Assembly: GCA_964482205.1 (NCBI GenBank)
Contig: CAYZWI010000012.1
Location: 65,777 to 129,776, forward strand
Direction: 5' to 3'
Source of the DNA: JAZDGX01 sp964482205
GTDB lineage: Bacteria; Eisenbacteria; RBG-16-71-46; CAIMUX01; WJJG01
Length of the DNA: 64,000 nucleotides
A program made the position numbers and the translations under genes. Shown in pieces: positions 1 through 11,900 of the stretch (the stretch's first letter is position 1; every line of letters begins with the position of its first letter). The notes under the pieces are model-generated. The model ran no database searches, had not been told where the DNA came from, and was given only the letters and a program-made list of their open reading frames with translations.

Positions 1-1
1 C

Positions 2-1009
2 GGCGCGCCCGAATCGCTTCCGCCCGCAACCCATGGCGAAGCGCATGTTGCGACCCTGCCGTACCGGAGCGGCGCGCATCCTGATGTCGTCCAACTCGCC
101 CGCCGCCTGCCCCCTTTGCCTGTATGCGCCGCGCGTCTCCTCGCCGACGAACGCCATCCTCACGGCCGGATCGAAGCGCTGGTCGACATCCTCTCGGCGG
201 ATTCCGCCGTCGCCTCGAATGTGCTCCAGACCATCAATTCCGCGATGTTCGGCCTTCGCCACCCGGTCCTGTCCGTCCGGCACGCCGCGGCCCTCCTCGG
301 GCCGCGGGCGTTGCGCTCGATCGCCCTCTCCTTCGCCATGATGGAGGCGATTCCCGTTTCCATGCCGGTTCCCTTCGATAGGGGCGCTTTTCGAAGCGAT
401 GCGTTGATGCGCGCGCTGTTTGCCCGTTCCTTCGCGGAGCGTCGCCTGGCGGGGGAAAGAGAGCGCGCGTTCATGGCGGCGCTTCTCGCCGATGCGGCCG
501 TCCCCTTCCTTGCCGATGCACATTCCGAGTACGCGGACATTCTCGAGCAATGGCGGCGCTCCGAGCGGTCGCTGGCCGATCTGGAACGGGCCGTTCAAGG
601 CTGGGACCATGCCGCCGCGGGCGCCTTCCTGCTCGAATCCTGGGGTTTTCCTCGCGACCTCGTCTGCGCCATCGGGGTGCACGCCTCTCCGCTGGAGGAT
701 GCGCAGGAGGAAGAAGAGCGCGACTCCTCGGCAGGCACGCCCGCTGGCAATCTCGCAACGATCGTTGCTATAGCAGCCATGGTGCCGAGTGCGCGCCGAA
801 GCCCCGCGCACGGGGCGAAGCCTTTCGTGCGCGCGGCGATGGCCGAGCTCGGCTATTCGGCGCAGGAGCTGGTGCGCACGATCGCGCGCAATCGCTCCGC
901 CTTCGAGGAACTGCGGGGCCTCTTTCACATCGACGAGCCGGGGGTCTTTCCGATCTTCAACCGCCTGGTAGCCGAAGCGAGCCTGCAGGAAGAGCTCCTC
1001 GACGCATGA
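2..1009 (+). CDS. HDOD-domain signalling protein, 5' end outside the window
   Basis: The frame is open back to the first bases of the window, so the true start lies upstream; 335 residues are visible. The run LARRLPPLP followed by a segment ending NSAMFG matches the start of an HDOD domain (PPLP...iNSa), the inactive relative of HD phosphohydrolases found in regulatory proteins, often behind a receiver or CheW-like module. The later stretch rich in AFLLESWGFP and ALLADAAVPFLAD continues the helical HDOD core. An internal TTG at position 116 could be taken as a start, but it would cut off the conserved PPLP motif, so a longer protein is more likely. No catalytic HD residues are expected in this family. 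The exact signalling role cannot be read from the fragment. The gene converges on pepT. Confidence 0.8.
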   Translation, partial: GAPESLPPATHGEAHVATLPYRSGAHPDVVQLARRLPPLPVCAARLLADERHPHGRIEALVDILSADSAVASNVLQTINSAMFGLRHPVLSVRHAAALLGPRALRSIALSFAMMEAIPVSMPVPFDRGAFRSDALMRALFARSFAERRLAGERERAFMAALLADAAVPFLADAHSEYADILEQWRRSERSLADLERAVQGWDHAAAGAFLLESWGFPRDLVCAIGVHASPLEDAQEEEERDSSAGTPAGNLATIVAIAAMVPSARRSPAHGAKPFVRAAMAELGYSAQELVRTIARNRSAFEELRGLFHIDEPGVFPIFNRLVAEASLQEELLDA

Positions 1010-1038
1010 ACGGTGAACACGCGCGACGAGGCGCATTC

Positions 1039-1063
1039 AGGAGGCGCATCGCTCGGGCCTCCT
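1039..1063. terminator. Hairpin between convergent HDOD gene and pepT
   Basis: A 7-bp perfect stem (AGGAGGC / GCCTCCT) with an 11-nt loop sits in the 75-bp convergent gap. There is no U-run, so termination function is only suggested by position. Confidence 0.35.
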
Positions 1064-1084
1064 CGATCTCGTTCCCCGTTGCCC

Positions 1085-2359
1085 TCAAGCCTTTGACGGA
1101 GTGCTGCGCTCCACCCACAGCTCCGCAATTTCGCGAATCAAGCGGACCGCCTCTTCCATCACATTCAGCGACGCCCATTCGCGAACGCTGTGGTAGTTCG
1201 CTCCGCCGGTAAAGAGGTTCGGAGTCGGGACGCCCATATAAGAGAGCCGCGCGCCGTCGGTGCCGCCGCGGATGGCGTGCGTCTTCGGCTCGACGCCGAT
1301 CCGGCGAGAGGCCTCCATCGCGATCTCCATGATCCGCGGGTCCTCGTCGATCTTGGGGCCCATGTTCAGATAGCTCTCTTTCACCTCCAGGCGAATCTTC
1401 GTCTTCGGGAAGATCGCCTGCACTTCTCCGCGAATGCGTTCGAGGAGGCGGATCAACTCCTGCGACTCGGACATCGCGAAGGCGCGGACGAGCAGGTGGA
1501 TCGTGCAAGCGTCCACTCCTCCTTCGATCGCGCGGGGATGCAGGTAAGGCTGGCGCTCCGCCGTCGTCTCGGGGCGCATGTGCTCGGGAATGCGGCGAAT
1601 GATCTCGGACGCCGCATACAGGGTGTTCACCATGAGATCCTTCGCGGTGCCGGGATGAACATTGTAGCCCTCGAGACGAAATGTCGCCGCGTGGGCGTTG
1701 AAGGTCTCCTTCTCGATCAACCCGCGCGTCTCGCCGTCGAGCGTGTAGGCGATGCGGGCGGGAAACGCCTTCAGATCGAAGCGGTCCACGCCGCGCCCGA
1801 CCTCCTCGTCGGGAGTGAATGCGATCCAGATGGGACCGTGGAGGAAGGAGGAATCGCCGACGATCCGCTCAGCCGCTTCCATGATCTCGGCGATGCCCGC
1901 TTTGTCGTCGGCGCCGAGCAGGGTCGTGCCGTCGCTGGTGACGATGTCATGACCGATGTGCTCGGCCAGCTCGGGAGAGTCGGCCACGCGGATGACTTGC
2001 TCGGGATCGCCCGGGAGAACGATGTCTCCCCCGGCATACTTGCGATGGACGATGGGCTTCACGCCTCGTCCGGGCGCATCCGGACTCGTGTCCATGTGGG
2101 CGATGAATCCGATCGCCGGCACGCGCGTGCGGGCCGGATGCTCCGGGGGAAGATTCGAAGGGATCTCGGCGTAGACATATCCATTGGCGTCGAGATGCGG
2201 CGAAAGGCCCAGGCTCTTCAATTCCGATTCGAGCACGCGCGCGAGATCGAGTTGGCGGCTGGTGCTCGGAAAAGTCTCGGAGTTCTCGTCGGAGGTCGTG
2301 TGGATGCGCGCGTAGCGCATGAAGCGTTCGAGCAATCGTTCGGTGTTCGCCTGGGTCAT
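1085..2359 (-). CDS. pepT: Peptidase T (tripeptide aminopeptidase)
   Basis: A 424-residue M20B-family zinc aminopeptidase, the usual length for PepT, predicted to remove the N-terminal residue of tripeptides in the cytoplasm. The metal-site motifs are all present: AHMDTSPD (first His/Asp), LLGADDKAG (bridging Asp), FTPDEEVG (catalytic Glu pair), YTLDGE, and near the end GANYHS (last His). The family-typical IRGGTDGARLSYMGVPTPN is also intact. The ATG start is preceded by AAAGGGAG at good spacing. The gene stands alone, convergent with the HDOD gene; a consensus-like minus-strand promoter lies about 630 bp upstream (see 2987-3015) and nothing closer is obvious. Confidence 0.97.
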   Translation of the reverse strand: MTQANTERLLERFMRYARIHTTSDENSETFPSTSRQLDLARVLESELKSLGLSPHLDANGYVYAEIPSNLPPEHPARTRVPAIGFIAHMDTSPDAPGRGVKPIVHRKYAGGDIVLPGDPEQVIRVADSPELAEHIGHDIVTSDGTTLLGADDKAGIAEIMEAAERIVGDSSFLHGPIWIAFTPDEEVGRGVDRFDLKAFPARIAYTLDGETRGLIEKETFNAHAATFRLEGYNVHPGTAKDLMVNTLYAASEIIRRIPEHMRPETTAERQPYLHPRAIEGGVDACTIHLLVRAFAMSESQELIRLLERIRGEVQAIFPKTKIRLEVKESYLNMGPKIDEDPRIMEIAMEASRRIGVEPKTHAIRGGTDGARLSYMGVPTPNLFTGGANYHSVREWASLNVMEEAVRLIREIAELWVERSTPSKA

Positions 2360-2758
2360 GACGACTCCCTTTCTGTTGGTCCGTGACCGTGGGATGCATC
2401 GCCGGTCCGCCTGCAGACGGTTGCCGTATGCGGGTGGATGCCGCGCCGGAAGCGAGGATCATGCCCCGTTCCATCGTCCACGCGGCGACACTACCACGAA
2501 TCGGTCGAGGAGGAGGACGGCCAGGCGCACCGCGCACGCCGTCGCCGGCCCTCAGGTCGGAAGCGGTGCGTGGGCCCGCCACCGTCATTCGGCGAACAGG
2601 AGTCGAGAAGCGCCGCACTCGCGCACCGCAAGGCTGTGCCGTGCGCCAAGGCGGCAAGCGGGGCGAACGCTCGGCGAGCGCGCAAGGCGGCCAGGTGTGA
2701 CTGGAAGGGGGTCCCGGACACGGGCTCGCCGAACGAAGGAAGTAGAAGAGCCGGAGAG

Positions 2759-2789
2759 GAGGCCGCCAGCGCACGCTTCTGGCGGCCTC
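2759..2789. terminator. Perfect 11-bp hairpin, terminator-like
   Basis: GAGGCCGCCAG and CTGGCGGCCTC are exact inverted repeats around a 9-nt loop. There is no U-tract on either strand. It lies between the promoter-like element at 2987-3015 and pepT, so on the minus strand it could end a short transcript or attenuate pepT. Confidence 0.45.
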
Positions 2790-2986
2790 TCGGATTCACA
2801 ACCACACTCGCGATCACAACGGTCAGAGTGCCCCTTGGCTTTACCTCTCCGGTCCACGCAGCAAGGCTTGAACCGCTGGACGCTGTCGCAACTTTTGTGC
2901 CAATGGTGGGCTGGCCGAGCCATCTTATTGCCGAATATTGTCTTAGAGCATGGAACAGACTTCGATACGGGACTTCAAAGCGAAGA

Positions 2987-3015
2987 AAGATAGCCAGAAA
3001 CACGACAACTGTCAA
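2987..3015 (-). promoter_or_regulatory. Sigma-70-like promoter, TTGACA-17-TATCTT
   Basis: On the minus strand a perfect -35 TTGACA (3010-3015) is followed by a 17-bp spacer and TATCTT (2987-2992). Transcription would run left from about 2980 towards pepT. This is one of the best promoter matches in the window. Confidence 0.6.
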
Positions 3016-3262
3016 CCAACAAATGACAATCTCAGAAACAAGGCTCCGTTGCGTCAGCCTGCAGTTGTCACGGAATCAAGCTTCAAAGGGCTTTTCCTGG
3101 TGAATCCCAGAGTCAGCTCTGGAGCTAGAAAGAAAGACTCCCCCATATCAGACAGACTGCGTCAAATCCATTCGGAGAGCGGCGCCGCAAACCGGCGCGA
3201 TCAATTCTGCTTGGCCCTCCTCCGGTCTCACGCCCTGTGTTTGGAACCGGCCGCATCAAGCT

Positions 3263-4668
<1,406 letters not shown>

Positions 4669-4672
<4 letters not shown>

Positions 4673-6804
4673 GCTTGCTCTTCCGGTCGCGCGAAACGAG
4701 CGTCGCGGGCGATGCAGAGGAGTCCGTCCTGGCCGTCCATGCGGATTCCCTGCAAGACCATCGTCAGGCGCTTCTCGGTTCCATCCTTGCACTGGATGCG
4801 GATGCCCGCGAAGCGAAGAAGCTCGCCCGGCGAAAGCCGATCCGCGATCGACTTCAGTCTCTCCCGTTCCCCGGGGAAGAGCATGTCCCGGGGACTCAAC
4901 CCGATCACATCGCCGGGCGGCCAGCCGATCATGCGAGCGAAGGCCTCGTTGGCGAAGAGGATCCGGTCCCGGCGCACGATCACGACTCCGTCGGTCATCG
5001 CGTCGCTCATCGACGCCAGCTGCGCGCGCGCTTCTTCGAGGTCGTGTTGCGCGGTCTTGACCGGCTGGATGTTGACGATCACCCCGCTGATGCCCACCGG
5101 AACGCCGTTTTCGCGAATCATGCGGGTCGAGACCCGGACCCACTGATACTCGCCGGACTTCTGTCGCAGCCGGTAATCCTGGGAGCCGACATCGCCGCCG
5201 GCGAGCGTCGCGTGCACATTGGCCCGCGCCCGCTCGCAATCGTCCGGGTGCACATACGCGAACATGTCGCGGCCGATCACTTCCGCGATCTCGTGGCCGC
5301 TCATCTGCGTGGAAGTCGGACTGGCATAGGTGATCCGCCCTTTCAAATCGACGGTGTAGAAGACTTCCGCAATATTCTCGATCAGCTTGCGATAGCGTTC
5401 TTCCGACTCGCGCAGCGCGGCCTCCGCGCGCTTGCGCTCGGTGATGTCGCGCACGAGCACGATGTCCGCGACGCGGCCGTGCCAGGCCGTACGCGCGCCG
5501 GACACTTCAACCGGCACGCGCACCCCGTCTTTGCGAACGACGGTCACCTCGTATGCGGAGGGAACCGCCTTCCCGGCCAGTCGCATGCGATAGTTCTCCG
5601 CGATCCTGTCCACATCCTCCGGCAGGCACACTTGCCGGAATTCCATCTCCAGCAACTCTTCCACGGAATAGCCGATGATCTCCGAGAGGCGCCGGTTCGC
5701 AAAGGCTTGCTTGCCGTCCCCCACGACGATCACGATTCCGTCGGAGGCGTTTTCGGCCATCGCTCGGAAATTCTCCTCGCTCGCTCGTAAGGCCTCCTCG
5801 GCCAGCTTGCGATCGGTGATGTCCTCCGCGATGCCCTCGAAGTAGAGCACTTCCCCTTGCGAATCGCGAACCGCCTGGGCGCTTTCGCGAACATGCAGGA
5901 TCGTTCCATCGCGGCGCAGCCAGGCCGACTCCAGTCCGGAAAGACGGCGTGTCTTGGCTAAGCGCTCCTTGAATTGGGCGCGCGAATACTGCGGCTCGTA
6001 GGTATTGTCTTCCAGATTGCGTCCGCTCAGTTCTTCGAAGGAGGAGTATCCGAGCATTTTCACCAGGGCTGGATTCGCCAGCAGGATGCGGCCGTCGGGG
6101 GTGGTTCGATAGATGCCCACGGTCGAATTCTCGAACGCCGTGCGAAAGCGCTCTTCCGATTCGCGTACCGCCTCTTCGGCCCGCTTGCGATCGCTGATGT
6201 CGATGATCAATGTGCCCAGGGATGGGGCGGAGGAACGCCCTTCGGAGATGATGAAGAAACTCTGCAAGGTCGCGGTCTGGCGGCCGGATGTCGAAAGAAG
6301 CGTCAATTCACCGGTCCACTGGCCCTCTTGCAGCACCGTCGGGACGACCTTGCGCAGAAGGAGCTGGCGGTCGCTTTCGGGGAAGTACTCATAGAAGGTA
6401 TGGCCACAGGCATCTTCGGCGGCTCGTTCTCCGATCATGCGGCAAAGCGAGGGATTGACATACAAGATGCGTCCGCGGATGTCCGCGACACCGAAGCCGT
6501 AGCCCGCCGATTCCGCGAACCTTCGGAAGAGAAGCAAGTCGTCGGTCAATGGCCGGAACCCTTCCCCGACTCCATTCTTTCCTGTCTGCGAGCCGGACAG
6601 AAAGCGGAGGCCGAGGAGTTGTTCGCGCGGCAGGGCGGCCAGCTCGTCGATCAGACGAGCGTACTTCTGGGCGAGCGCTTCGTCCGCCTCCGGCCCTTGG
6701 GCCGCGAAGCACCGATCGAGCATTCGGCGATGCGAGGCCTCGATCGCCTCCGCGAGCCGATGCTTGAGCGCACGCCTGGCTTCGGCCATGCGGGCGTCCC
6801 CCAT
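4669..6804 (-). CDS. Multi-PAS sensor protein without a kinase domain
   Basis: 711 residues from the chosen ATG. After an N-terminal helical stretch there are five consecutive PAS (PAS/PAC) domains, recognisable by repeated ITERKRAEAALRESEERYR-type linkers and GRI.Y.NP starts. The protein ends directly after the last PAS domain: no HisKA, HATPase, GGDEF or EAL domain follows. It is translationally coupled to the sigma-54 regulator, so it probably senses a ligand, oxygen or redox state and acts through protein contact or by feeding an unlinked kinase. The start is uncertain: an ATG at 6804 or 6789 fits domain limits, with no strong ribosome binding site; a longer form reaching 7026 would run nearly up to the CYTH gene and adds low-complexity sequence. 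Confidence 0.85.
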
Positions 6805-7041
6805 GCGGAACGCGTGAACGGGTGAGCGCAGCGGGGGATCGAGCGGATGCCCCCTCTGGGTGAATTCGCTGAACCTGACTCTATTCCCGCCTTCGCAGAG
6901 GATACCAGAAGAAAGTCCCAGCCCGCCGCCCGGAAACCGGCTGCAGCTGAAGGCTAAGCGGGGAGAATCAGGCTCGCCTGAAGAGAAGGAGACGGGACCT
7001 CGTGGACCTGCACGGCAAGGGTCCAACGATCACAATGCCCT

Positions 7042-7767
7042 TCACTCCCGGCTTTCCGCCCTCGCTCCCGGATCGGAAAGACCACCCGACGCCCGATAGC
7101 GGAAGAAGCGGGCCAGTTTCGTTTCGGGCTGCGGACGGGCATCGATGCCCAGACCGGCCAGCCAGCCGCGAAGCCGCCGGCCCAAGAAAGCCCCATCTCC
7201 CCCCGACCACTCCACTTCCAGTTCGTGGTCCGTCCGGCCGCCCGGGAACCGCACGCGATCGAGCTCCAGGCAGGCTTTCTCGAGCGCTGGCTGATCCGCA
7301 CCTGCACCGCGATCCTGCGTCCCGATGTTGGATATGCCGTACGTTGCCCGTTCCGTTTCCACCCATCCGATCGTCCGCACCCGGTCCGCGCGCAGCGGCT
7401 CGATTTCGGCAGGCAGGCGGGAGTTGCCGGGGAGAGATTCCGCTGCGAGCTCTCCAAGCGTGGCCCCTTCTTCCAACATCTTCCTGGCTTTCGTCGCCGG
7501 TATCTCGCGCTCCTCTTCCCAGCGACGGCTGATGCCCCCGCTCGCTTCTTCCGCAGTCGCGCGATTGGGCCCCTTCCACGCCAGGCGATAGCGTCCTTCC
7601 TGTTCGCGCAGTCGCAATCCGAATCCTCGCCGGCGAAGGTCTTCCGCCGCGGTGTCGAAGTAATGGTTTCGCAACCGATGGATATGCAAGGGCTCGCACA
7701 GGCTCGTTCGCAGCCGGTCATATTCCGCGGCCGTCAAGGCGAACCGGTATTCCTGCTCGATCTTCAT
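7042..7767 (-). CDS. CYTH-domain protein (adenylate cyclase IV / triphosphatase fold)
   Basis: 241 residues. The N-terminus MKIEQEYRF carries a version of the family's signature ExExK in which the Lys is Arg (E-Q-E-Y-R). It is followed by the typical YFDTAAEDLRRRGFGLRLR strand pattern (family: YyDT....L...g..LRiR) and LAWKGPN (family: lT.Kgp). CYTH enzymes bind triphosphate-containing substrates with metal inside a beta-tunnel; members act as thiamine triphosphatases, inorganic triphosphatases or adenylyl cyclases. The specific substrate cannot be inferred here. The gene is apparently monocistronic, 237 bp upstream of the PAS gene in the same direction. Confidence 0.85.
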   Translation of the reverse strand: MKIEQEYRFALTAAEYDRLRTSLCEPLHIHRLRNHYFDTAAEDLRRRGFGLRLREQEGRYRLAWKGPNRATAEEASGGISRRWEEEREIPATKARKMLEEGATLGELAAESLPGNSRLPAEIEPLRADRVRTIGWVETERATYGISNIGTQDRGAGADQPALEKACLELDRVRFPGGRTDHELEVEWSGGDGAFLGRRLRGWLAGLGIDARPQPETKLARFFRYRASGGLSDPGARAESRE

Positions 7768-7808
7768 GTCCCGAGCATGATCGGAGAGCGTTCAGAGAGC
7801 AAGCGTGC

Positions 7809-7837
7809 GAAGAGCCGGCCTGCGCGGCCGGCTCTTC
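7809..7837. terminator. 12-bp perfect hairpin, probable terminator
   Basis: GAAGAGCCGGCC / GGCCGGCTCTTC with a TGCGC loop. It lies downstream of the lipoprotein gene (minus strand) and upstream of the CYTH gene. It has no long U-tract, so direction is uncertain. Confidence 0.6.
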
Positions 7838-7963
7838 TTGGGAGAGAGGGAAGCGTCCAAGGCAATCGGCTGATCCGAAACTCATTTCGCCGGCCTTTGC
7901 AGGAAGGAGCGGGACATCACCCTCACGCTTTCTTCCGCTGCAAAGGCGCGTTCGATCGCCTCT

Positions 7964-7972
7964 ATTGTAGCA
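7964..7972 (-). promoter_or_regulatory. Extended -10 element TGCTACAAT
   Basis: Read on the minus strand this is TGnTAnAAT, the same form as several other candidate promoters in the window. It lies about 195 bp upstream of the CYTH gene with the 7809-7837 hairpin in between. Confidence 0.4.
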
Positions 7973-8171
7973 GATCCGCGCGCGAGGCCGGCCGGGAAAG
8001 AGGAGCGGGCGGAGGCAAAACCCGATCGGTAGAGCGAAGGCCCTGATTCACCAGGCTGAATTGGACCATCTTCCGCGGCCAGCGCACATCCGGTGGCCGG
8101 CCTTCCTTTGTTGGTGGCGTCCGCGCTCGAAAAGGGCCATTCGAATTCCAGGCCGTCGGCGAAGTCCCGTG

Positions 8172-8813
8172 CTACTCCTGAGGCAGGAGTTCGAAGGTGC
8201 TTTCCACGAACAGACGGCGGAAGAGATAGAAGCGGACGGTCCAGGTGCCGAGCAGGAATTTTCGGTCTTCCGCGGCTTTGTGGGCCTCTTCCTCGAAGCG
8301 GATCGGGTCCACTCCGTAGCGGCTCTCGACCTCCAAATGGCGGGCCTGAGGGTCGAGCTGCACGAAGCCCTTCGCCATCTCTTCCCGCCGCACCGGATCG
8401 CGCCAGTCGTTCTCCGAGATCCGAATCTCTTTCGTGTAGACTTCCTGCCCCTTGGGGTTCAGCCACATCACATGAAGCAGGAGATCGCTCTCCGGATCGA
8501 CGCCATCCATTTCCAACACCGCTCTCACCTGGCGGTCGGGCTCGACGTGGAACTCGCGGCCCACTCCCATCCGCTCGCCGGTGGTGCGCGCGTTGACGCG
8601 GTAGAAGTACATGCGGGCGACGCCGGTGCCGAATCCATCGGGGAGCGCGACCTGAAGCGTGTTTTCGCCCGCTGAAGCGGTCGAGCCGTAGCGCTCGCAA
8701 CCGGCCAGGGAAACGCCCAGGACCGCCAGGCAAACGAGGGCCCATCCCGCGCGCGCGCTCAGCCGCCGGCCGCTTCTCGCGGCGTTCTGCTCGCATCGGG
8801 CAAATCGTCTCAT
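8172..8813 (-). CDS. Predicted lipoprotein of unknown function
   Basis: 213 residues. The start at 8813 is favoured by a strong AGGGAGGGAGA ribosome binding site; an upstream in-frame ATG has none. A basic N-terminus and hydrophobic stretch (WALVCLAVLGVSLAGC) end in a lipobox with Cys, so the protein should be exported and lipid-anchored. The mature part has beta-strand-like text (MYFYRVNARTTGER, VRAVLEMDGV, LLGTWTVRFYLFRRLF) suggesting one or two beta-sandwich domains. The last strand, WTVRFYLFRRLFVESTFEL, resembles accessory Ig-like domains of secreted proteins. I do not recognise the family. It lies just downstream of the C25 gene on the same strand, but a 124-bp gap makes co-transcription uncertain. 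Confidence 0.8.
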   Translation of the reverse strand: MRRFARCEQNAARSGRRLSARAGWALVCLAVLGVSLAGCERYGSTASAGENTLQVALPDGFGTGVARMYFYRVNARTTGERMGVGREFHVEPDRQVRAVLEMDGVDPESDLLLHVMWLNPKGQEVYTKEIRISENDWRDPVRREEMAKGFVQLDPQARHLEVESRYGVDPIRFEEEAHKAAEDRKFLLGTWTVRFYLFRRLFVESTFELLPQE

Positions 8814-8937
8814 TCTCCCTCCCTGGAGATCCGTGGTCCGGGACGCGCGCATGCGGTCCAAGAAGCACGGGCGCGCTTCGCGAAGAATCGCGAACACGCG
8901 CCCGTACGGTCGATCGCTCGCCATCCTGCGCAGGCGA

Positions 8938-11900
8938 CTATCGCAGGATCAACATCTGCCTGGCAATCTCTTCGGCGCCGGTCTTCAGGACATAGAAATA
9001 CACGCCGCTATCCACCCGATGGCCCTTCGCATCGTCTCCCATCCAGTTTACGCGGTGGAAACCGGCCGGCATCGTCTCGTCCGCCAGCGTGCGGACCAGG
9101 CGGCCGTTGACATCGAGCACGGTCAGCCGCACCGGCATGGGCTGCGGAAGGTCGAAGGCGATCGTGGTGCGCGGCGAGGCGGTCCCGAAGGGATTCGGGG
9201 CGTTCTGATGCAGGGCCAGGCGGACCGGCACTGCGACCGGCTCCTCGGCATCCGAGGCGGATGGATCGAGCGCGATCAGTTCGACATCGTCCACATACCA
9301 GCCTTCCTGACCCACCGACCCGTCGCTCCCAAAGCGGAAGCGGAAGCGCACGGATCCGTTGATCCCGGTCAGGTCGACCGCGGACTGCATCCAGTCATAG
9401 GTGCCGGAGAAGAACAGAATCCCTTCCGGGAACGGCCCCGGCTGGGCGCCCGCGCGCACGGTGTAGTTGTAGCCGCCGGTCTCCGGAGTGACCTGCGTCC
9501 AGGGCTGGCCGTCGACGGACATCTCGATGATGCCGCCGTCGTAGGCGTAGCCCGGATAGGTAGCGCTGACTTCCGCCTGCATCCAGTGCCAGAACGACAA
9601 GGTCGCTTCGGCCCCGGTCAAGTTGAAGGCCTCGGTCTCGAGCGCCCCGTCGGACAAGTTCACATAGGTTCCGCTCGCGGTGTCCCCGAACTTCCAGGAC
9701 CACGATCCGTTCGCGGTGTGATTGCGCGTGGACGAGCGGTGCCATTGATCCCGGAAGCCGGAACTCACGATGTAGTTCGTCCAGGTTCCCGCGCCCGCCT
9801 CCATGTCGTCCGTGAACACCGGCGGGATCACCCAGAAGACATTCACCTCCTCGGGCGCCCCGGCCGGCTGATAGGTCGACAGATCGCCCGCGTCCCGCGC
9901 GTGCAGGTAGTAGCGGATCATCGAACCATACGGTTGTCCCGGAATCGAGGCGCTGAATTCGTCGCTTCCGAGCGAAATGAGAGGCACGGTCACCCAACCG
10001 GCGCCCGCGGCATTGTAGGTGAGCGTGACCTCTTCCAGTACCGAGCTGTCAGTGATCGTCGCCGTGACGGCGTACGGCCCGACATTATCAGTCGTGCTCG
10101 GCAGCGGGTCGTGCGCGAGCGCGGGAGGCTGGATGTCGTGCAAGGTGAAGTTGAGGGTGGTCACCTGGTCTTGCAGGATCGGCACCGCGAGAGCGGTGTC
10201 GGCGAGGAAGCTCGGGTGCGAGGCCACGACGGTGTACAAGCCCACCTCAAGCGAGCCCGCATAGCTGCCATCCCCCTCGGTGGTGAAGCTGGTTCTGCCG
10301 AGGACGGTGACCTCGGCCCCCGCCACGCCGAAATTCCCATTGTAATTGCGGACGCGTCCGCTCAAGGTGCCGACCGGAATGACCTGCACCGGCATGAACT
10401 TGATCGCGCGGCCGTTCGTGATTGTGGCCGAGCCTCCGGAATAGATGTTGAAGTAGGCGTAGGAGACGCCGTCGTTGCATTCCCCATTCTGGATCCCGGT
10501 CGTGAAGTAGTTGTGGTTCGCCGTCCCGACGCTGAAGGCGTCGTACTGGAAGACGATGATCCCGTCGCCGGTCGCGGTGGGGTGATAGGCCGGGTCGTAC
10601 AGGATGACTTCGAAGTTCATCGTTCCGCCGGTGCCGTCGTTGATCATCCGGCTCCACTGAATGATGAAGCGATGGTTGGCGGTATCGGACCAGTAGTAGG
10701 CCATGTTCGATCCGCTCTGACGCATGGCGCACCACCCGGGAGCGATCATGTTGGACGGAGCGCCGGCCGCCGGAATGCACCAGTTGTTCTCATTGGTCAT
10801 CGAACTGCCGCCCATGGCGATCCAGCCGTTCGAGCAGACCGCGATGCTGTTGAACTGCTTTCCGTAGTACTTGAACATGAACGGCAGCGAGAGCGGGTTG
10901 GTGTCGTCGAGTCCCTCGCCGGTGTCCGTCAGGCCCACGCTGGTGCCCGATCCGCCGTAGCGGGGATCGATCTCGACCCAGCTGTAGACGGGCGCATCGG
11001 GATAACTCACATCGGTGTTGTCGAAGGCGTAATAGCCGTACCGGTCCGGCCCGGTCGGATCGGTGGAAACGCGCTGCCCGATCGGAAGTCCGAAGTCGAC
11101 CGTATCGCGCGCGCCCGAGGAGAATTGGAGCGCGACCCGGAAAGGCGCGACGTGTCCGTTGAAGGCGGCGGCCGCAACGGAGATGCCGAAGCGGTCGCTG
11201 GTATTCTCGCCGGTCGCGCCAATCCCGATGTTTCCGAAGGAGCCGGTCGCGTCGCTGATCGTGATCCAGGGCCCTTGAGAGATCAGCCGGCCGGTCACGC
11301 TCGCGCCGCTGGCCGCGCCGTTGTTGCGAATGCGAACGCTGAGCGTGCCCGTCTCGCCCGGATCGAAGCGCGTGCCCACATCATAGACCGTGGTCGCTTC
11401 CACGGCGAAGTCGGCCGCCACTACCGGGATCTCGACCAGCGAGCGCCAGGTGTCCGCGCCGGAGGTGACGTCCAGATTGCACTGCGCCAGGTAACCGTTG
11501 GGCGCTCCGCCATCCAAGATGATGTCGAAGTCTTCGACCGACCAGCCCGTCGCCCCCGCGGCGAGATTCGGGAAGGACTCGGCGGCGTCGGTCACCGTGA
11601 CAAACGGATCGTCGGAGGTCAGTGTGCCGGAAATCGTCGTAACCGCCTGCGATCCGAAGTTCTTGAGCTGAATGGGAAGCTCGATCCGCTCTCCGGGATT
11701 GGCGGTGCCATCCCCGTTTCCGCTGCTTCCGCCCGAAGAATCGTCGTCGATGGTGAAGGCGTTGAAGCCCACGAAGCGCGCTTGCTGGCTGACCGGAATC
11801 GCCGCGCTGTAGGGCATGCAGTTGTGCTTGGTCACCGTGAGCGTCAAGTTCCCGGCGGTGGTGACATCGAGCGGCAACTGGATCGTGCCGTCTTCGGCGG

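Larger units (their letters stand above)
2360..3262. other. 900-bp region without a recognisable gene
   Basis: No ORF here has convincing codon structure or a recognisable domain. The right half (about 2940-3130) is clearly lower in GC than its surroundings. It holds a strong minus-strand promoter match and a perfect hairpin (both listed separately), which together could define a short untranslated RNA or a long pepT leader. Confidence 0.5.
7768..8171. other. 400-bp gap with hairpin and promoter-like element
   Basis: No gene is seen. It contains the 12-bp perfect hairpin at 7809-7837 and a minus-strand extended -10 at 7964-7972. Confidence 0.5.

Noticed and set aside
2491..3015. Minus-strand ORF of 174 codons in the pepT upstream region
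   Set aside because: A hydrophobic start is followed by Ala/Arg-rich text with no domain and no ribosome site; it overlaps the promoter and hairpin.
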